A stretch of 64,000 bases of DNA. Origin: Lactifluus volemus (taxonomy: Eukaryota; Basidiomycota; Agaricomycetes; Russulales; Russulaceae). Made by a program: the position numbers and the translations under genes. The notes beneath the pieces were generated by a model. It saw only the letters and a program-made list of their open reading frames with translations, was not told the DNA's origin and did not search any database. Shown here piece after piece: positions 33,224-50,900 of this stretch (positions are counted from its first letter, which is position 1; each line of letters starts with the position of its first letter). The DNA is taken from contig WTXI01000003.1 in the NCBI GenBank assembly GCA_022376515.1, positions 1,364,001 through 1,428,000 of the forward strand. Direction: 5' to 3'.

Positions 33224-35246
33224 TTACGTTCTGTAGGACAAGCAGCTCTTTTTCACATAAACACAGGACGATGGTCTGCCCTCCGCTACTATCACATTAC
33301 GTGTCATAGCAGCACCGACCCCGAGCAACGAACCCGAAGTGGACCCGGTAAGCTTTAGAATCGCCTGCTTCGCCACGTTGCTCTTCTTCGGCTTGGCCTC
33401 CCGGTAAATATACAAGTTGCCTCCGTATTCTGCGCTCCCACCAGCACCGCCGGTGCCGCCTTCGAACGCTAGTACTGCCTTATATGGCACGTGATAGGTA
33501 AAGCGCGTGTCCCGTTTCGAAGCCAGCACGAAAGCGAGAGCAGAAAACGTGGACGCGTGCGTCCACACTGGCCGTCCGCTCGTCTGATCCTCTTCGTTCG
33601 ACGACAGGACGAAAAAGAGTCCGTCGATCGTGTGTTTGATCACCATCGAAATTCAGAACCACCACCACCGATTCCCGGCAACGGTGTGGACAACACGTTA
33701 AACGGCACGTCCCAATCCTCACGCGCCCATTCAGGTTCGTCGTCGTCGTCGTCGCGGTAGTGGTGGTAGTGGTTCCTTTTATCCACGTGATACATGTCTC
33801 GATGCCGACTGTGGCATCCACTTCGTCGTCGACTTCGCCATCGGTAAGACTTGAACGCGTGGCAAGGCCCGCCGCCGCTCCTCCTCCTCCTTCCCGTAAC
33901 TCAGCAGTGTATTTTTCGAGGGATTCACGAATAGCGTAGAGCTCCGACGGGTCGAGCGTTTCCGCCACCTCGGGTTCCCCCGACGATGAGGTGGTGAGAT
34001 CAAAGACGTGCGGCCATCGCGTACCGGCATGTTGCTTTTCCAAGTGCAGCGTGAGTAAGCCGTAAGCGTGTGCGCCGTGAGCGTCCCATGTCCAGAAGCT
34101 GGACCCGGGCGCGATGCCGCCCCAGAGCCGCGCGGCCGTGTAGCGTGGCAGGCACAGTTCTGGACGTGCACGGTGAGCGTTTGTGGAGAGAAGAGGACGT
34201 TGATGTCCGTTTTGGACGTGCTGGATGGTAGCGGAGGGCCATCGTGATCTCCTCCGGGTCTTGCGTCCAGGCGTAGGGCGGTGGAGGCTTGGCAGGAGAC
34301 GAGGAGGCAGTGAGGTTGGACGTGGCGTCACCGGATGCACGGGGTATGGGAGCTAATTCGTCTGGCGAGTGATCGGCGTTGGGAACCGTGGATGGACGTT
34401 CGATTCGTCGGTAGGGTGAACCGCCTGCGAGGATGAAGACGTCCCTTCGTTTTTCATATGCGATGTAGATGGGAACATTGGTCCCCCTGCGGCGCCAGAG
34501 GACGTCCAGAGGGTGAACCGCATTGGTGTCATCCGCAGGGTGGAGTGGCACACGGACGGCAATAACGTCGAACTCTATAGAAGTCGTCTTCCGACTGGAT
34601 GGTGATGGACTGAGTGGCGGTTCTCCTCCGGGACACTTGAAAGATAACACCGCGAGTGCTTGGCCATCCGCAGGCCATGCGGAATGTAGCCGGAAGGGAG
34701 TAGGTGAAGATGCGGAAAGCTTGAGCGAGCTCGGGAGTTCATAAACACCGAGAAGTTTTGTAGATGAATCAACCGTCAATACGTGAAGCGTACCATGGCC
34801 ATCAGCGCATATCAGAGTTTGATCGTCAACGAAGATAGAGGTCGGATATTCCCTCTGGAATGACTCGGACTCTGGGGTTTGCATAGGTTGAGGGAGGTCA
34901 TAGATCGCTGTGAAAGATGGTTGGAGCGTGACCTGTGCTAGCGAGTGAATGAACCCTGCAGAACCGCACGGAGAGCCCTCACATGGTCTAGCCTAACCAA
35001 GATCACACGGAGGTCCACGTCGATATATACAGCGTGCTCGCCCTTGGGGCTCACGTCAAGGTGGTTGTGTCGAACCCGACTTTGAGCCTCTTGAAACGAA
35101 AAGTGGTGTCGTCCAGACACGGAGGCTTGCGTCGCCTTGTACGGCAACACATGTCGAGCTACGGTATCCTCTGAAGAAATAGGATCGAGTTTGTAGCCAT
35201 CGAATTTTGGGTTGAGAAGTGAACGGTTCGGATGAAGCGTGAACAT
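33224..35246 (-). CDS. NUDCD1: NudC domain-containing protein 1 (NUDCD1/CML66) homologue
   Basis: CS-domain co-chaperone family that works with Hsp90; human NUDCD1 binds DHX15. Read from 35246: MFTLHPNRSLLNPKFDGYKL, then a beta-rich region ending SFTR. The next exon has PTSIFVDDQTLICADGHGTL and KLLGVYELPSSLK. The CS/NudC domain starts YAWTQDPEEITM (about 34240-34275). It continues after a frame change as a mixed Thr-rich stretch with LWGGIAPGSSFWTWD and HLEKQHAGTRWPHVF. The C-terminus reads RFTYHVPYKAVLAFEGG, GGNLYIYREAKPKKSNVAKQ and SLLGVGAAM. Low-complexity Thr and Ala/Gly runs lie near 33725-33890. The family N- and C-terminal blocks are both recognisable. Confidence 0.85.
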
Positions 35247-36413
35247 GTGAATCTGTTGTGATTGACGTAGAGCGCACAGAGCGTGTGACTCGGACTTGTG
35301 ACATAAAAGTCAATGCTAGAACCGCTATCGGATACTTGTACTGTAGCTACGTTACAGCCCTACTGCAGCCTTTTTTTATCAGGCATACAACGACAGAATC
35401 TGCAAGGTTCATGACACGCAGGGACCTTGACAAGTTCGACTACTCAAATCGATGATACCCCTAGTCAGGGTTAACGGTAACTGAATCACACCTGGTCAAC
35501 GTCGGGACTCCGGTAAAGCAAGGTCCGGAGGTGGATACCTCATGGAGCATCATCAAATTGAAAATGCGCTAATGACGACGAACCGCTGGTAATGGATAAC
35601 ACTTGCCGGATCCCAAAGTAAGAAGCTCAGACGTGTGTTTCTGATTATCGCTAGAGGACTAACGAAAAAAGGGTGTCCATGATAACGGTGGTTCCAATCA
35701 CCGGGGTCCTGAGGTCCTAGGAAATGCCGCTGCTAGAAGGGAAGGTGACGAATATAAAACGAATTACGTTGAGCGCTACGGTAGTAAGGCATGAGCCTTC
35801 TGGGACAACCCGCGTCTCAGGGGAACGATAAAGAGAGGCGGAATAACTTGAAAGCATCATCTAAAACAACCATAGATAGATATCACGTCGGTGATAGCGT
35901 AAAACCAGTCCCGGTTAGTTCGGAAAGTGAAATGGGGTATTACAAGGGTTTCGGTTCCATCATTAGCCACGCCCTGAAGATGTACGAGTTCCCCCAAAAA
36001 GTTTATTGGCAGATAACTTTGCCCGATGAGATGGTCATACAGTAGAGCCGCATTATTTTACGTCTTCAATCCTTTTTCTATGGGAGGAAGACAAAACTGG
36101 AAGGATCACGGAAGGACCTGGCGACGTCTGATACAATCATGTATTATCATTCGAGCTCATTCGAGTGTCACGATACATGGGACCGTGTAGATCAGTTATT
36201 CTCCAGTCCAATACGACTTGGGCACTGCAGATCGTGATGTGGACCTGACAGAGTGCAGCATTGAGCGGCAAAGAATATCGAGGACGGACACGAAAGGTGG
36301 TCAAGAAACAGGCCCCAAAAGCATGGGAATAACCTACAAGGCGATTCACTAATCAAAGAGCACCGATAAACAGGTAGCTACGCTGTTAGTGGTACCGCCA
36401 ACAGCACGAATAC
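35247..36413. other. Intergenic, 1.2 kb, no recognisable gene
   Basis: It lies between the NUDCD1 start and the BUD22 stop. An 84-codon open frame at 35791-36045 (+) shows no known motif. A minus-strand frame at 36137-36349 is also featureless. The NUDCD1 promoter should lie in the first few hundred bases. Confidence 0.5.
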
Positions 36414-37880
36414 TTAGTCCTCGAACTTGATTCGCTTCCCCTGTGAGGGAACAATTGCTGCACTTGACATCTCCTTCATACGTTTTTTGGCTACCCAAGA
36501 CGGGTGTAGTGGGCGATCGTCCACAGTCCTAGACGTTTGTCGATGGGATATATGCTTCTTAGCCATATCCCCCGCCTCATCTCCTCGGAAACTTTGTTTC
36601 GACGAACCGCCAAGTCTTGGATGGGGCCTGGCTTGCGACCATGGCCCATGGTTCCGAAACGTGCGCCGATCATGGTTCGCGTCCGATTCGTCCCGCTTCT
36701 GCAGATGCTTTGCTCTCTTCCCATATTTCTTCTCCCATATGCTATAGGCGGTCTAAGTAAGACATTTCAAAAATCTGGACATCTGGTACTCACGCCCTTC
36801 TCGCTCTTTGACCTCTTCGGTTCTTACGAGTGCTGTCTGCTACCATTGCTTCTCCATCACTCCAATCGGTGTCTGAACCACCAGGGATGAAGCCATTTAA
36901 AAGTGTAGGAAGGAAGGTGGTTTTGGTTCCCAAACTTTTTGAGGCTTCAACGGAACGCAGTAGAGAATGGCTTGCTCCGTCAGAAGAGGAATAAGACCCA
37001 GAGGGTAGAACAGAGGTCCTGGTCTGACGAGGGTCACCACTCGTCGTGGAGCCACTATTGCTCGTATCGTCCCCCGAGTCACCGGAGTCTCCCAGTTCCT
37101 GATCAGATATGGTCGGCTGAAGCGCATTCTAATGGTCAGCATTCTGCACACGTCAGCCAAGACGATTGGAACACTGACAAATCCAGTCTCCGAAGGGGTC
37201 CTATGATCCATTGTAGAATGCTCGGTGTTGCCCTTATTGACACTAGGACGTTGGGCTCTTTGCAGACTGGGAGGACGACCAGACTCTTCCCCAGCGTCGT
37301 TTCCGTTATCTTGCCTGGGCTTGAGAGGGGAGGAGAGCGATGAAATGACCATGATAATTTCCCTGGATAACGCTTTCGAGCTCAGCAAGCGGTGTTCCAG
37401 TTTAGCAATGATACCCTCGGACGCAGGGGCAGCATCAGGTCCAAAGACTCTCGAAATCGCTGACTGCATGGCAGGATCACTTGACAAGAGGTTGTCTTTC
37501 TTCAACTTGCTCCTCAGCGCCAGCTCACCAACACGGTCGTGATCTATCCTCTAGGTTCAAGTTAGTGGCATACTATTTAGAGTGTCACGGTCATACCTTG
37601 AGTGCATCGAGCTCCGCTTCAAGTATTGGTACTTCAGAGCCTTTCTTCTCTGGAGACATTCTGCTAACTCATGGCTTTACTCTGGCTCGACGAAGGAGTG
37701 GACCAACCTCGAGGCTTTAAGCTTTTTCACGATTTTTCGTGTTTCAAATGCCTTCACTTTCTTTGCTGCCTTCTTAACCTCCTTCAGACCATGAAACTGT
37801 CTTGGATTATCTGAGCGTTTGGAACGTGACAAGTGTGGAGATGCGCACCAGCTTCCCTATCACTTTTGCACTATCTTCAT
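36414..37880 (-). CDS. BUD22: BUD22 / SRFBP1-family ribosome biogenesis factor
   Basis: Nucleolar factor needed for 40S maturation. The family core reads HGLKEVKKAAKKVKAFETRK and IVKKLKASR (about 37720-37795). VPILEAELDALK follows, then after an intron LALRSKLKKDNLLSSDP (about 37470-37520) and IIAKLEHRLLSSKALSREII. A Ser/Pro linker comes next. The conserved tail WEKKYGKRAKHLQKRDESD (about 36690-36745) follows, with PLHPSWVAKKRMKEM and QGKRIKFED, ending TAA 36414-36416. The N-terminus is uncertain: ATG 37880 precedes a DEDSAKVIGKL reading in another frame, so one base may be missing there. A TATAAAAA-type box on the minus strand near 37960 fits that start. Confidence 0.86.
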
Positions 37881-38098
37881 CCTGGAAGAAAGCTGGGAGA
37901 AGTGCGGATAATAACAGACGTACGTGGTGTACGTACAGTAGATAGTGTGGGATGTTTTCTTTTTATACCGCGAGAATTCATGGAAACATGCATGACAGTT
38001 AAGTCGTAGTCGCAGCTGGTGTGGCGCTGGCCTCCAAGTCCGGCCCGAGCGAATTGCCTCTCACGCTGTCGACCACCTCTTGAAATTTCTTTTGAGAG
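37881..38098. promoter_or_regulatory. Bidirectional gap between BUD22 and TBCD
   Basis: 218 bp between head-to-head ATGs. A TATA-like TATAAAAAG sequence on the minus strand near 37957-37966 points toward BUD22. No equivalent is visible toward TBCD. Confidence 0.45.
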
Positions 38099-42745
<4,647 letters not shown>

Positions 42746-42803
42746 GGCGCAGTTGAGGCGCTCAACTCTTGTACACTTTTGAGACTCGCGCGATTAATGA
42801 ACA

Positions 42804-44875
<2,072 letters not shown>

Positions 44876-46562
44876 CGGGGATGTGATTTGTAAACGAGTC
44901 ACCGTTGAAGATCGATAGTTCACACCCTTTTCACGTCCAACCCCATGTTCGCGTGAAGTATATGAACGACTTGTAATAATCTTCCTTCAACTAGGAAGCT
45001 TGCCTGCTTGCAGGCCACATAAGCAAACTCAAACTCTAATACATTGTTGAGCCACAGCCACTTGTATACCTGCCGCAGCTCGGAGGTAATGATGAAAGTG
45101 ACGCAAGAGAGTCGAGTGCTTGAAACAAGCTTGAAAGAGAGAGATGCAATGAGAACAAGCCGTGTCAATGGGTGAGATGACTTTATTGGGATTACGAAAC
45201 ACACTCCGAGACGAAACACGATAATGGATCTATATTCGGTTGAAGGAATATGAGTGTGGTGGTGACATCATTACACATGGGGAAGGTGCCCCCCCTCCCA
45301 AACCCAAAATGTGGGAGCATGGGATGGCGCATGTATGGAGTCCCGACCGGCGTCACCTGTCGGAAGGACAAATTAAAACGAGAAATTGGGAATGTATGTA
45401 TGTTTTGAGCTGCGAAAATTCCCACTAAGCCAAGATAAGGGAGACGCCCGTTGGAGAGAACCGAGTAGAGTTTAAAAAGGACAATGAGGCAAGAGTTCCA
45501 AAGTGAGAGGAATGAATGGGGACAAGAAGACGGAGGTGGGTGGGGGATATGATATGGACCAGAGAGAGGCGAGAGTGGTCTAGTCGGTTGGGTGGAAGGG
45601 TGACAGGTGGCCGACAGGAAGAATTCGCCGGGTAGTCCGAGGAGTGTGGCAAGCGCGAGGTGGCACGGACCGGTGAGGGTATCAGTCTCTCACGGGCCTT
45701 ACCTTAGAACCCCTTTAGGAAAAAGACAAGACTGAAACGGATCTAGATGTGGATGCCTCACCGGAGTGGTTAACTTGTCACCTGGATGAGATGAACGCTA
45801 CTGGTCTGATCAGCGGTTCATCGAAATGGTACAGTTTCTCAGTTCTTCCGAGTGGCATGGCTGCCGCCGTGGCACGTAACTTTGATCACATCGCCAGCGA
45901 GAAGCCTGCCCTAGCACGAGAGGCAAGGAAGGCAGTAATGTAATCTTCTTTGAGTAAACGTTGACAAGAAAGTTCCAGTAAATTGGCTAATGAATACAGA
46001 TGGGGGGGGGGGGGTCCAAGCTCATTATCTGAGGGAAAAAGAATAAGACACGAGGGGGGTGAATAATAAAGACATTTCCACGAAACAAAGTGACTTGTGT
46101 GGGTAGAAAATAAAAGGGGAGTAGACACAGGGGGGAGGGAGAGGATCTTTAGTTTAGACAATCGACAATGGAGAGGTAAGCCTCGTGTAGCGAATCCAAA
46201 AAGGACGAGTTGCGGCCTCGCGCTTCGGTTCTGACAGCCTCATGTTTCAGGTGCCGGGGAGAGGCAAGGCAAAGGGTGAGTAAAATTGAAAAGAGGATAA
46301 GTTTATGCGGTTATCGGTAATAATGAAAGGGGGGTCTAGGGAAGATCGCAATTCTGACAAGACCGGTAGGAGGTAGCGGGTCTGAGGGGAAGGGAAGGGG
46401 TGCCGCTTAGTGGCAGGTTGATGCGTGGACGCGGGATTTACGTTGCGGAATATAATTATTATTATTGGGTTTCACACTTTGGTTATATATCGCACGCCCC
46501 CCGCTCCGTGGCTTCGCCTGCCCCTCCGTAACCTCGTCCCTCTCCCCCCCTCCCCCCATTTC
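44876..46562. other. Intergenic, 1.7 kb, purine-skewed, with one orphan exon-like frame
   Basis: From about 45230 to 46400 the + strand is strongly enriched in G and A, including a G run of about 12 at 46004-46015. The only coding-looking piece is 45732-45943 (separate entry). The 46500-46562 end switches to C/T-rich, the leader of the TCP11 gene. Confidence 0.5.
45713..45943 (+). other. Orphan terminal-exon-like open frame
   Basis: After a CCTTTAG acceptor-like site (about 45711-45717) a frame reads EKDKTETDLDVDASPEWLTC, then HLDEMNATGLISGSSKWYSF and SVLPSGMAAAVARNFDHIAS. It ends EARKAVM with TAA at 45941-45943. Composition and lack of low complexity look like real coding sequence, but no upstream exon is recognisable on this strand and I cannot name the family. 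It may be the last exon of an undetected gene, a fragment left by rearrangement, or chance. Confidence 0.35.
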
Positions 46563-49088
46563 ATGGACGACATTGCTCACCAATCTATTCCCCTTCATTC
46601 CCTTCCCCGTAAACGTAAAGCCGACTCTGAAGACTCTTGTGATTCTACCGATATCGCTTGCCCCCAATCTTCCCCCTCCATTCACCAACTCGCTCCCAAT
46701 CCATCAAAATTACCAGCGCCTCTCTCGGTCCAAACAAACACCGCTTCCCTTCATTGGCCCCCGGAAGATGGCCCTTCCGCCAATAATTCCCCTCTCTCCC
46801 CCGCCTCCTCATCCCCGACCTCTCCCCTTAAACCGGACAGTCCATCACGGACAAAGCGCCCTCGTATAGATGACCACGAGTCTTCCATGCCCGCGTCTCC
46901 AAAGTCGCGCAAAAAGCTTGAGCCGAAACGTGTTCAGGACATCATATCTGCTCTCGAATCTCTCAAGGGCGACTGGCGATGGATCACTTACCCCTCCGGC
47001 GAAACCAGGCTTGCGGCGTCTTGGCCTCCCGAACTCGGCAAGGATACCCCCAGTTTAGCTGAGCTTTGTCCGACATCTCCCACTTCCCCAACCGGCTCCT
47101 TGCCATCTCCATCACGCATCGTTATCCCCATCGATCCTTGTTCGCCTCATATCCCTGTCCGTAATCCCCCGATTAACAAGGACACACTGAAGGAGTTGGA
47201 CCTCGAGGCTATCCTGCGTAACCCTCAACTTCGTGCGTTTCCTTATCTTTTCCCTCGTTCAAAGGCTCCTAATCCTGTAGCCCCAACCCATCAGGACACG
47301 ACTTTCTCTTTGACTCTGGCCTTCAGTTTCGTGCCGCCGCCAGTCGACGGAAGCGGGAACAGGCAGACACCTATTGGAAGGCGGTGTTGACCGAGCTCGA
47401 GTCGGTTGTACTTGCGTCACATTCGACACACATGGCAAGCCAAGTGGTTGCGTCTGCGTCTGCAGGCGTCTACCTACGCCACCAGTGGATCCCATCATTG
47501 CATGTTTGCCGCTGCGCCGGCGATTGACCCTCCGGATGCCAAGCCGCATTCGGCCATTACTTCACGAATTATTACTGGTCCTGCTCTCCATCATAAGTCC
47601 TCAGACGGCACTCGTCTCCACATCTCCCCAAAGCGGAAAGATCAGCATCCAACAACGCCGGAAGCAGCAACAGGAGCAGACGCAATCCCTACGCGCCGTG
47701 CTTGATGTCGAGTTGATCGAACAGGAGATGAGGCATGGACTTTTTGATCCTTCCGGTGCGTTCGAGGTGATAGGTCAAATCTTGAAAGCCCACTGTGCGC
47801 CTATGCGCGATCAGGCGGTTGATGCCATGGTTCAGCTCGCAAAGACATGCGCACCTGGTGGCGAGGGTGGCAAGGCTCACGCTGTCCGTGCAATTCGAGA
47901 GTGCTTCGAGCTACTTGAGCTCATGAAACTCGTACGAGCCTGTTCCCACTTTTTTCCATCGCCTCATGTTTCTCACGTGTTCAGCAGGATATCGCGAACC
48001 ACCAAATGCAGACCTATCGGCCGCTCATCATCCACAACTCCCCTGGCTTTGAGTTGCGGACTTTTAAGGACCGTCCGAATGGCGGCCAGGCCCCGCTGAG
48101 AATCACTGAGCAGTGGCTAACGTCTGCTCATCGGAGATTATCCGATAGCGACTACAAACTCGCCCTTCCCGACCGACCGCTCCCCTTCAAGACGCTCGGA
48201 AAGCGGACACGGGTTATCCTTTCCGTCATTGAAGGTCTGGTGCACCTGATCTTCAACCCCCCGTCGCCAGTGCCGTTAACATCCCCCATCGTCACGACTA
48301 CGTCCCCCTCTCATCAACTCATCCCAAACATTGTCACACAGCTCCCGGATTACCCAGAAACGTTATTTCTCGACCACTCTCGGCTGATCCAACTGACGAA
48401 GGACGCGGCCGATGTGATGTCTGTCTATCTACTTCTCATGTTGTACCGGCAGTTACTCGTCTCTTCCTACCAAGATCCTTCAATTCCGAGGAGGGAAATC
48501 AACCCCGAGGACGTGGACATGCAACTGATCAAGAAGGAAATTCTTGAGTTGGCCCCTCGCAACGTGGGACGTTGCTTCCTTCGGGTTCGGGATTCAGACC
48601 CCCAGTCATCGCAGGCCGAAACGCGGGAAGTGGACAAGTGGAAGTCGGGGATGCAAGCCGTCGTGTTGCAGATCGCATCGCGAGCATCGGAAACCAGACG
48701 TCGATCATCGACTCTCGTTGTGGCTTCGTCCAACCCCTGTCTTCGGGCGCCGGAACCGCACCTTCTCAGGGTGGCTGAGAGCTGGTCGGAGAATCATTTC
48801 AAGGTCGATTCCCCATTGAGCTCGCTTATGCGTGATCGACTGCGAGATGCTGTCCTCGAGATCGTCGTGCAGACCGTACTGGTTCGGGGTAGCATCAGCC
48901 CACTCGTCTCACCATGCGCTGCCGTACCGGGATCCCCACAGCCGGCTCCGAGAAAACTTGCAACGGGTATGGAACCCCTGGCACCGGAGATTCGCCAGTT
49001 GAGCGAGCGACTCTCCAAGCTTGCGGTTCTCCACTTGAACGTATATCAGACTATGTATGAGCAAGGCGATTTCTCACCAGAGTGGTAA
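46563..49088 (+). CDS. SOK1: TCP11 / SOK1 family protein
   Basis: T-complex-11 family protein; yeast Sok1 acts in cAMP/PKA-linked growth control. The start MDDIAHQSIPLHSLPRKRKA gives a basic, Ser/Pro-rich N-terminus (to about residue 120). The family domain begins PKRVQDIISALESLKGDWRW and TLKELDLEAILRNPQLR. A 62-nt intron (47233-47294) then gives HDFLFDSGLQFRAAASRRKR, YWKAVLTELESG, GCTCVTFDTHGKPSG and MPSRIRPLLHELLLVLLSII. Further blocks are VELIEQEMRHGLFDPSGAFE, HCAPMRDQAVDAMVQLAKTC, IRECFELLELMKL and DIANHQMQTYRPLII. The C-terminal part runs to QTMYEQGDFSPEW. One G appears missing near 47404, between TELESG and CTCVTF. A pyrimidine-rich leader precedes the ATG. Confidence 0.93.
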
Positions 49089-49554
49089 TTTCGATCCCTC
49101 CATTTTTTCATTTTTTTTTTGGGCGTTACCCCCCTATCGCACACGTTGTAATTCCAGCAAGGCACATACCCCCTTGTCTCTCACCGACCCTTTGCGTTGA
49201 TAATTTGCTTTCTATGTTTTTTTTTTCGCCGAACCGGACAACGAGCACCCATCACAGCGACCAATATTCACCCGGAGAAATGGATTACGACAGCTACTGA
49301 ACTATGTTCCTTGTATACTTACTACCGGGGTGCGAAACAAAAAGGGTGAAAGAGAGAATGTAGTACATATAATGGAGAATGTACAGATCAGAAAGGAGAG
49401 TGAAATAAATAAAATACAGTATTTACATACGCCGGCATACAATTGCTTATTTTGCTGACTCAGCATATGATTTTCGGCTTGACTAGGCTTGGTTTGTCAT
49501 CATCAGGCTTCTTTCACTGCGCATCATTTCCTTGTTTTGATCCCCCCCCATCAA
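49089..49554. other. Intergenic, 466 bp
   Basis: 3' end of TCP11 and 5' flank of the next gene. Contains T runs (49105-49120, 49213-49226) that could act in 3'-end formation. No coding signal. Confidence 0.5.
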
Positions 49555-50674
49555 TGTCCTCTTCTACCACTTCGATCCCGACGACGGGTTCATCGACTAC
49601 CCCTAGTCCAACACCCTCAAATAAAATGGGGGGGCACCCTCCTCTTCTCTCTACCTGTATGCGCCCTTTCTTTTTTCTGACTGTCCTTCTTGCCTACCCT
49701 CCGGACAGGTTCACGTTTTTGGCAACCTTGTTCTTGTTGCTCTTCGTCTCGTCCGCGATCATCTTTCGCTCTTTTATACTGCGCCAACGCTTCAGAAGGC
49801 GCATAGAACAAGCGATCCTCGACGGCGTCATCATTCCCACTCCGGACCATGGCCGTGGCACGAGCCGCCGCCGCCGCGCGCTGGGCGAAAAACCAAAGCT
49901 ATGGGATGTCTGGGTCTCACCCGCAGATGGAGACAAGTGGGACACTATTGTAGTACGTTCGTTCTCACGAGCTGTTTTTTTTTAAATCTTTTGCTAATAT
50001 CCGGCTTCACGTGCCTTCGTCTTCCGTCGTATAATCGTCCCCCGTCAATAACAAAATGTTTCTGGGTGATGTTACGCTCAACAGCCGGTATCCGTCGTAC
50101 CTGCGTCTTGGCAATTTACAAAGATGGAGGGTGGCGTAGCGGGGATGATGGCGACGCTGTCGTCGGCGCCGGCTCCGCGGACGGTTCATCGACCAACTTC
50201 CCCATTATCATTATCTTCGCCTCCACCTCAGCCGCCGCCACCGCCACCACTACCACCACCGCCACCATTAGAGAGTTCCCAGCGTCCATTCTACCAACGA
50301 CTGTTACGGAACCCGTTCATTCGACAAGCAGATTTATTAAGGTCGCCTGACGATGGCCCTCCTCGGCCTCCAATATTTGAGCCCACACCGTCGTCGGCCG
50401 TTGATAATTCCCCCGGCGGCTTGTCGAGGCAACAGCAACAGCAACAGCAACACTCGCAGAACTTGCAGGATCAACTGCAGGTCACGGTACTCATCGCCAT
50501 GCCTGACATGCGACGGCCACACTCGGAGGTGCTGGCTTTGTCTGGTCATTCGAAAGGGAAGGAGAGGGGTTTGGACTGGGATCACGACGACGACGACCTT
50601 CCGGAGATGGCACTGGGCATGACAGAGCTCCAATTTAAGGACGCTGTCGCTCTTGACAATGCCCCATTGTTCTG
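49555..50674 (+). CDS. Single-pass membrane protein, basidiomycete type, unknown function
   Basis: Start MSSSTTSIPTTGSSTTPSPT: a Ser/Thr-rich, potentially O-glycosylated N-terminus. After an intron the hydrophobic segment FTFLATLFLLLFVSSAIIFR (about 49715-49775) forms one transmembrane helix, followed by RQRFRRRIEQAIL and PKLWDVWVSP. After a second intron the tail is very Pro-rich and includes PFYQRLLRNPFIRQ. Seven consecutive Gln come from a CAG/CAA microsatellite near 50430. It ends LQFKDAVALDNAPLF. The exon 1/exon 2 frames agree only if the G run at 49628-49634 has eight rather than seven G. Positive-inside rule suggests the Arg-rich side is cytosolic. I do not know its function. Confidence 0.68.
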
Positions 50675-50900
50675 AGAAACGCGAACGAAATTTTCACGGT
50701 TACGATTTTGCAGAGAGATATTATCGGTTTCTTTCTTGTGGGAAAAATGGTGGTATTGGCTACATTAGACTTTGTATTATTAGTGACTACTAACATGGCA
50801 CGTTGGCCACGGTAAATGGGACGGTCTGTACAATGAATCTTTTATGATGTGCAAGAAATCCCGGGTGTGATTACCATGAGCAAAAAAAAAAAACGGTTTT

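Noticed and set aside
35791..36045. 84-codon plus-strand gene
   Set aside because: No recognisable family, promoter or splice support.
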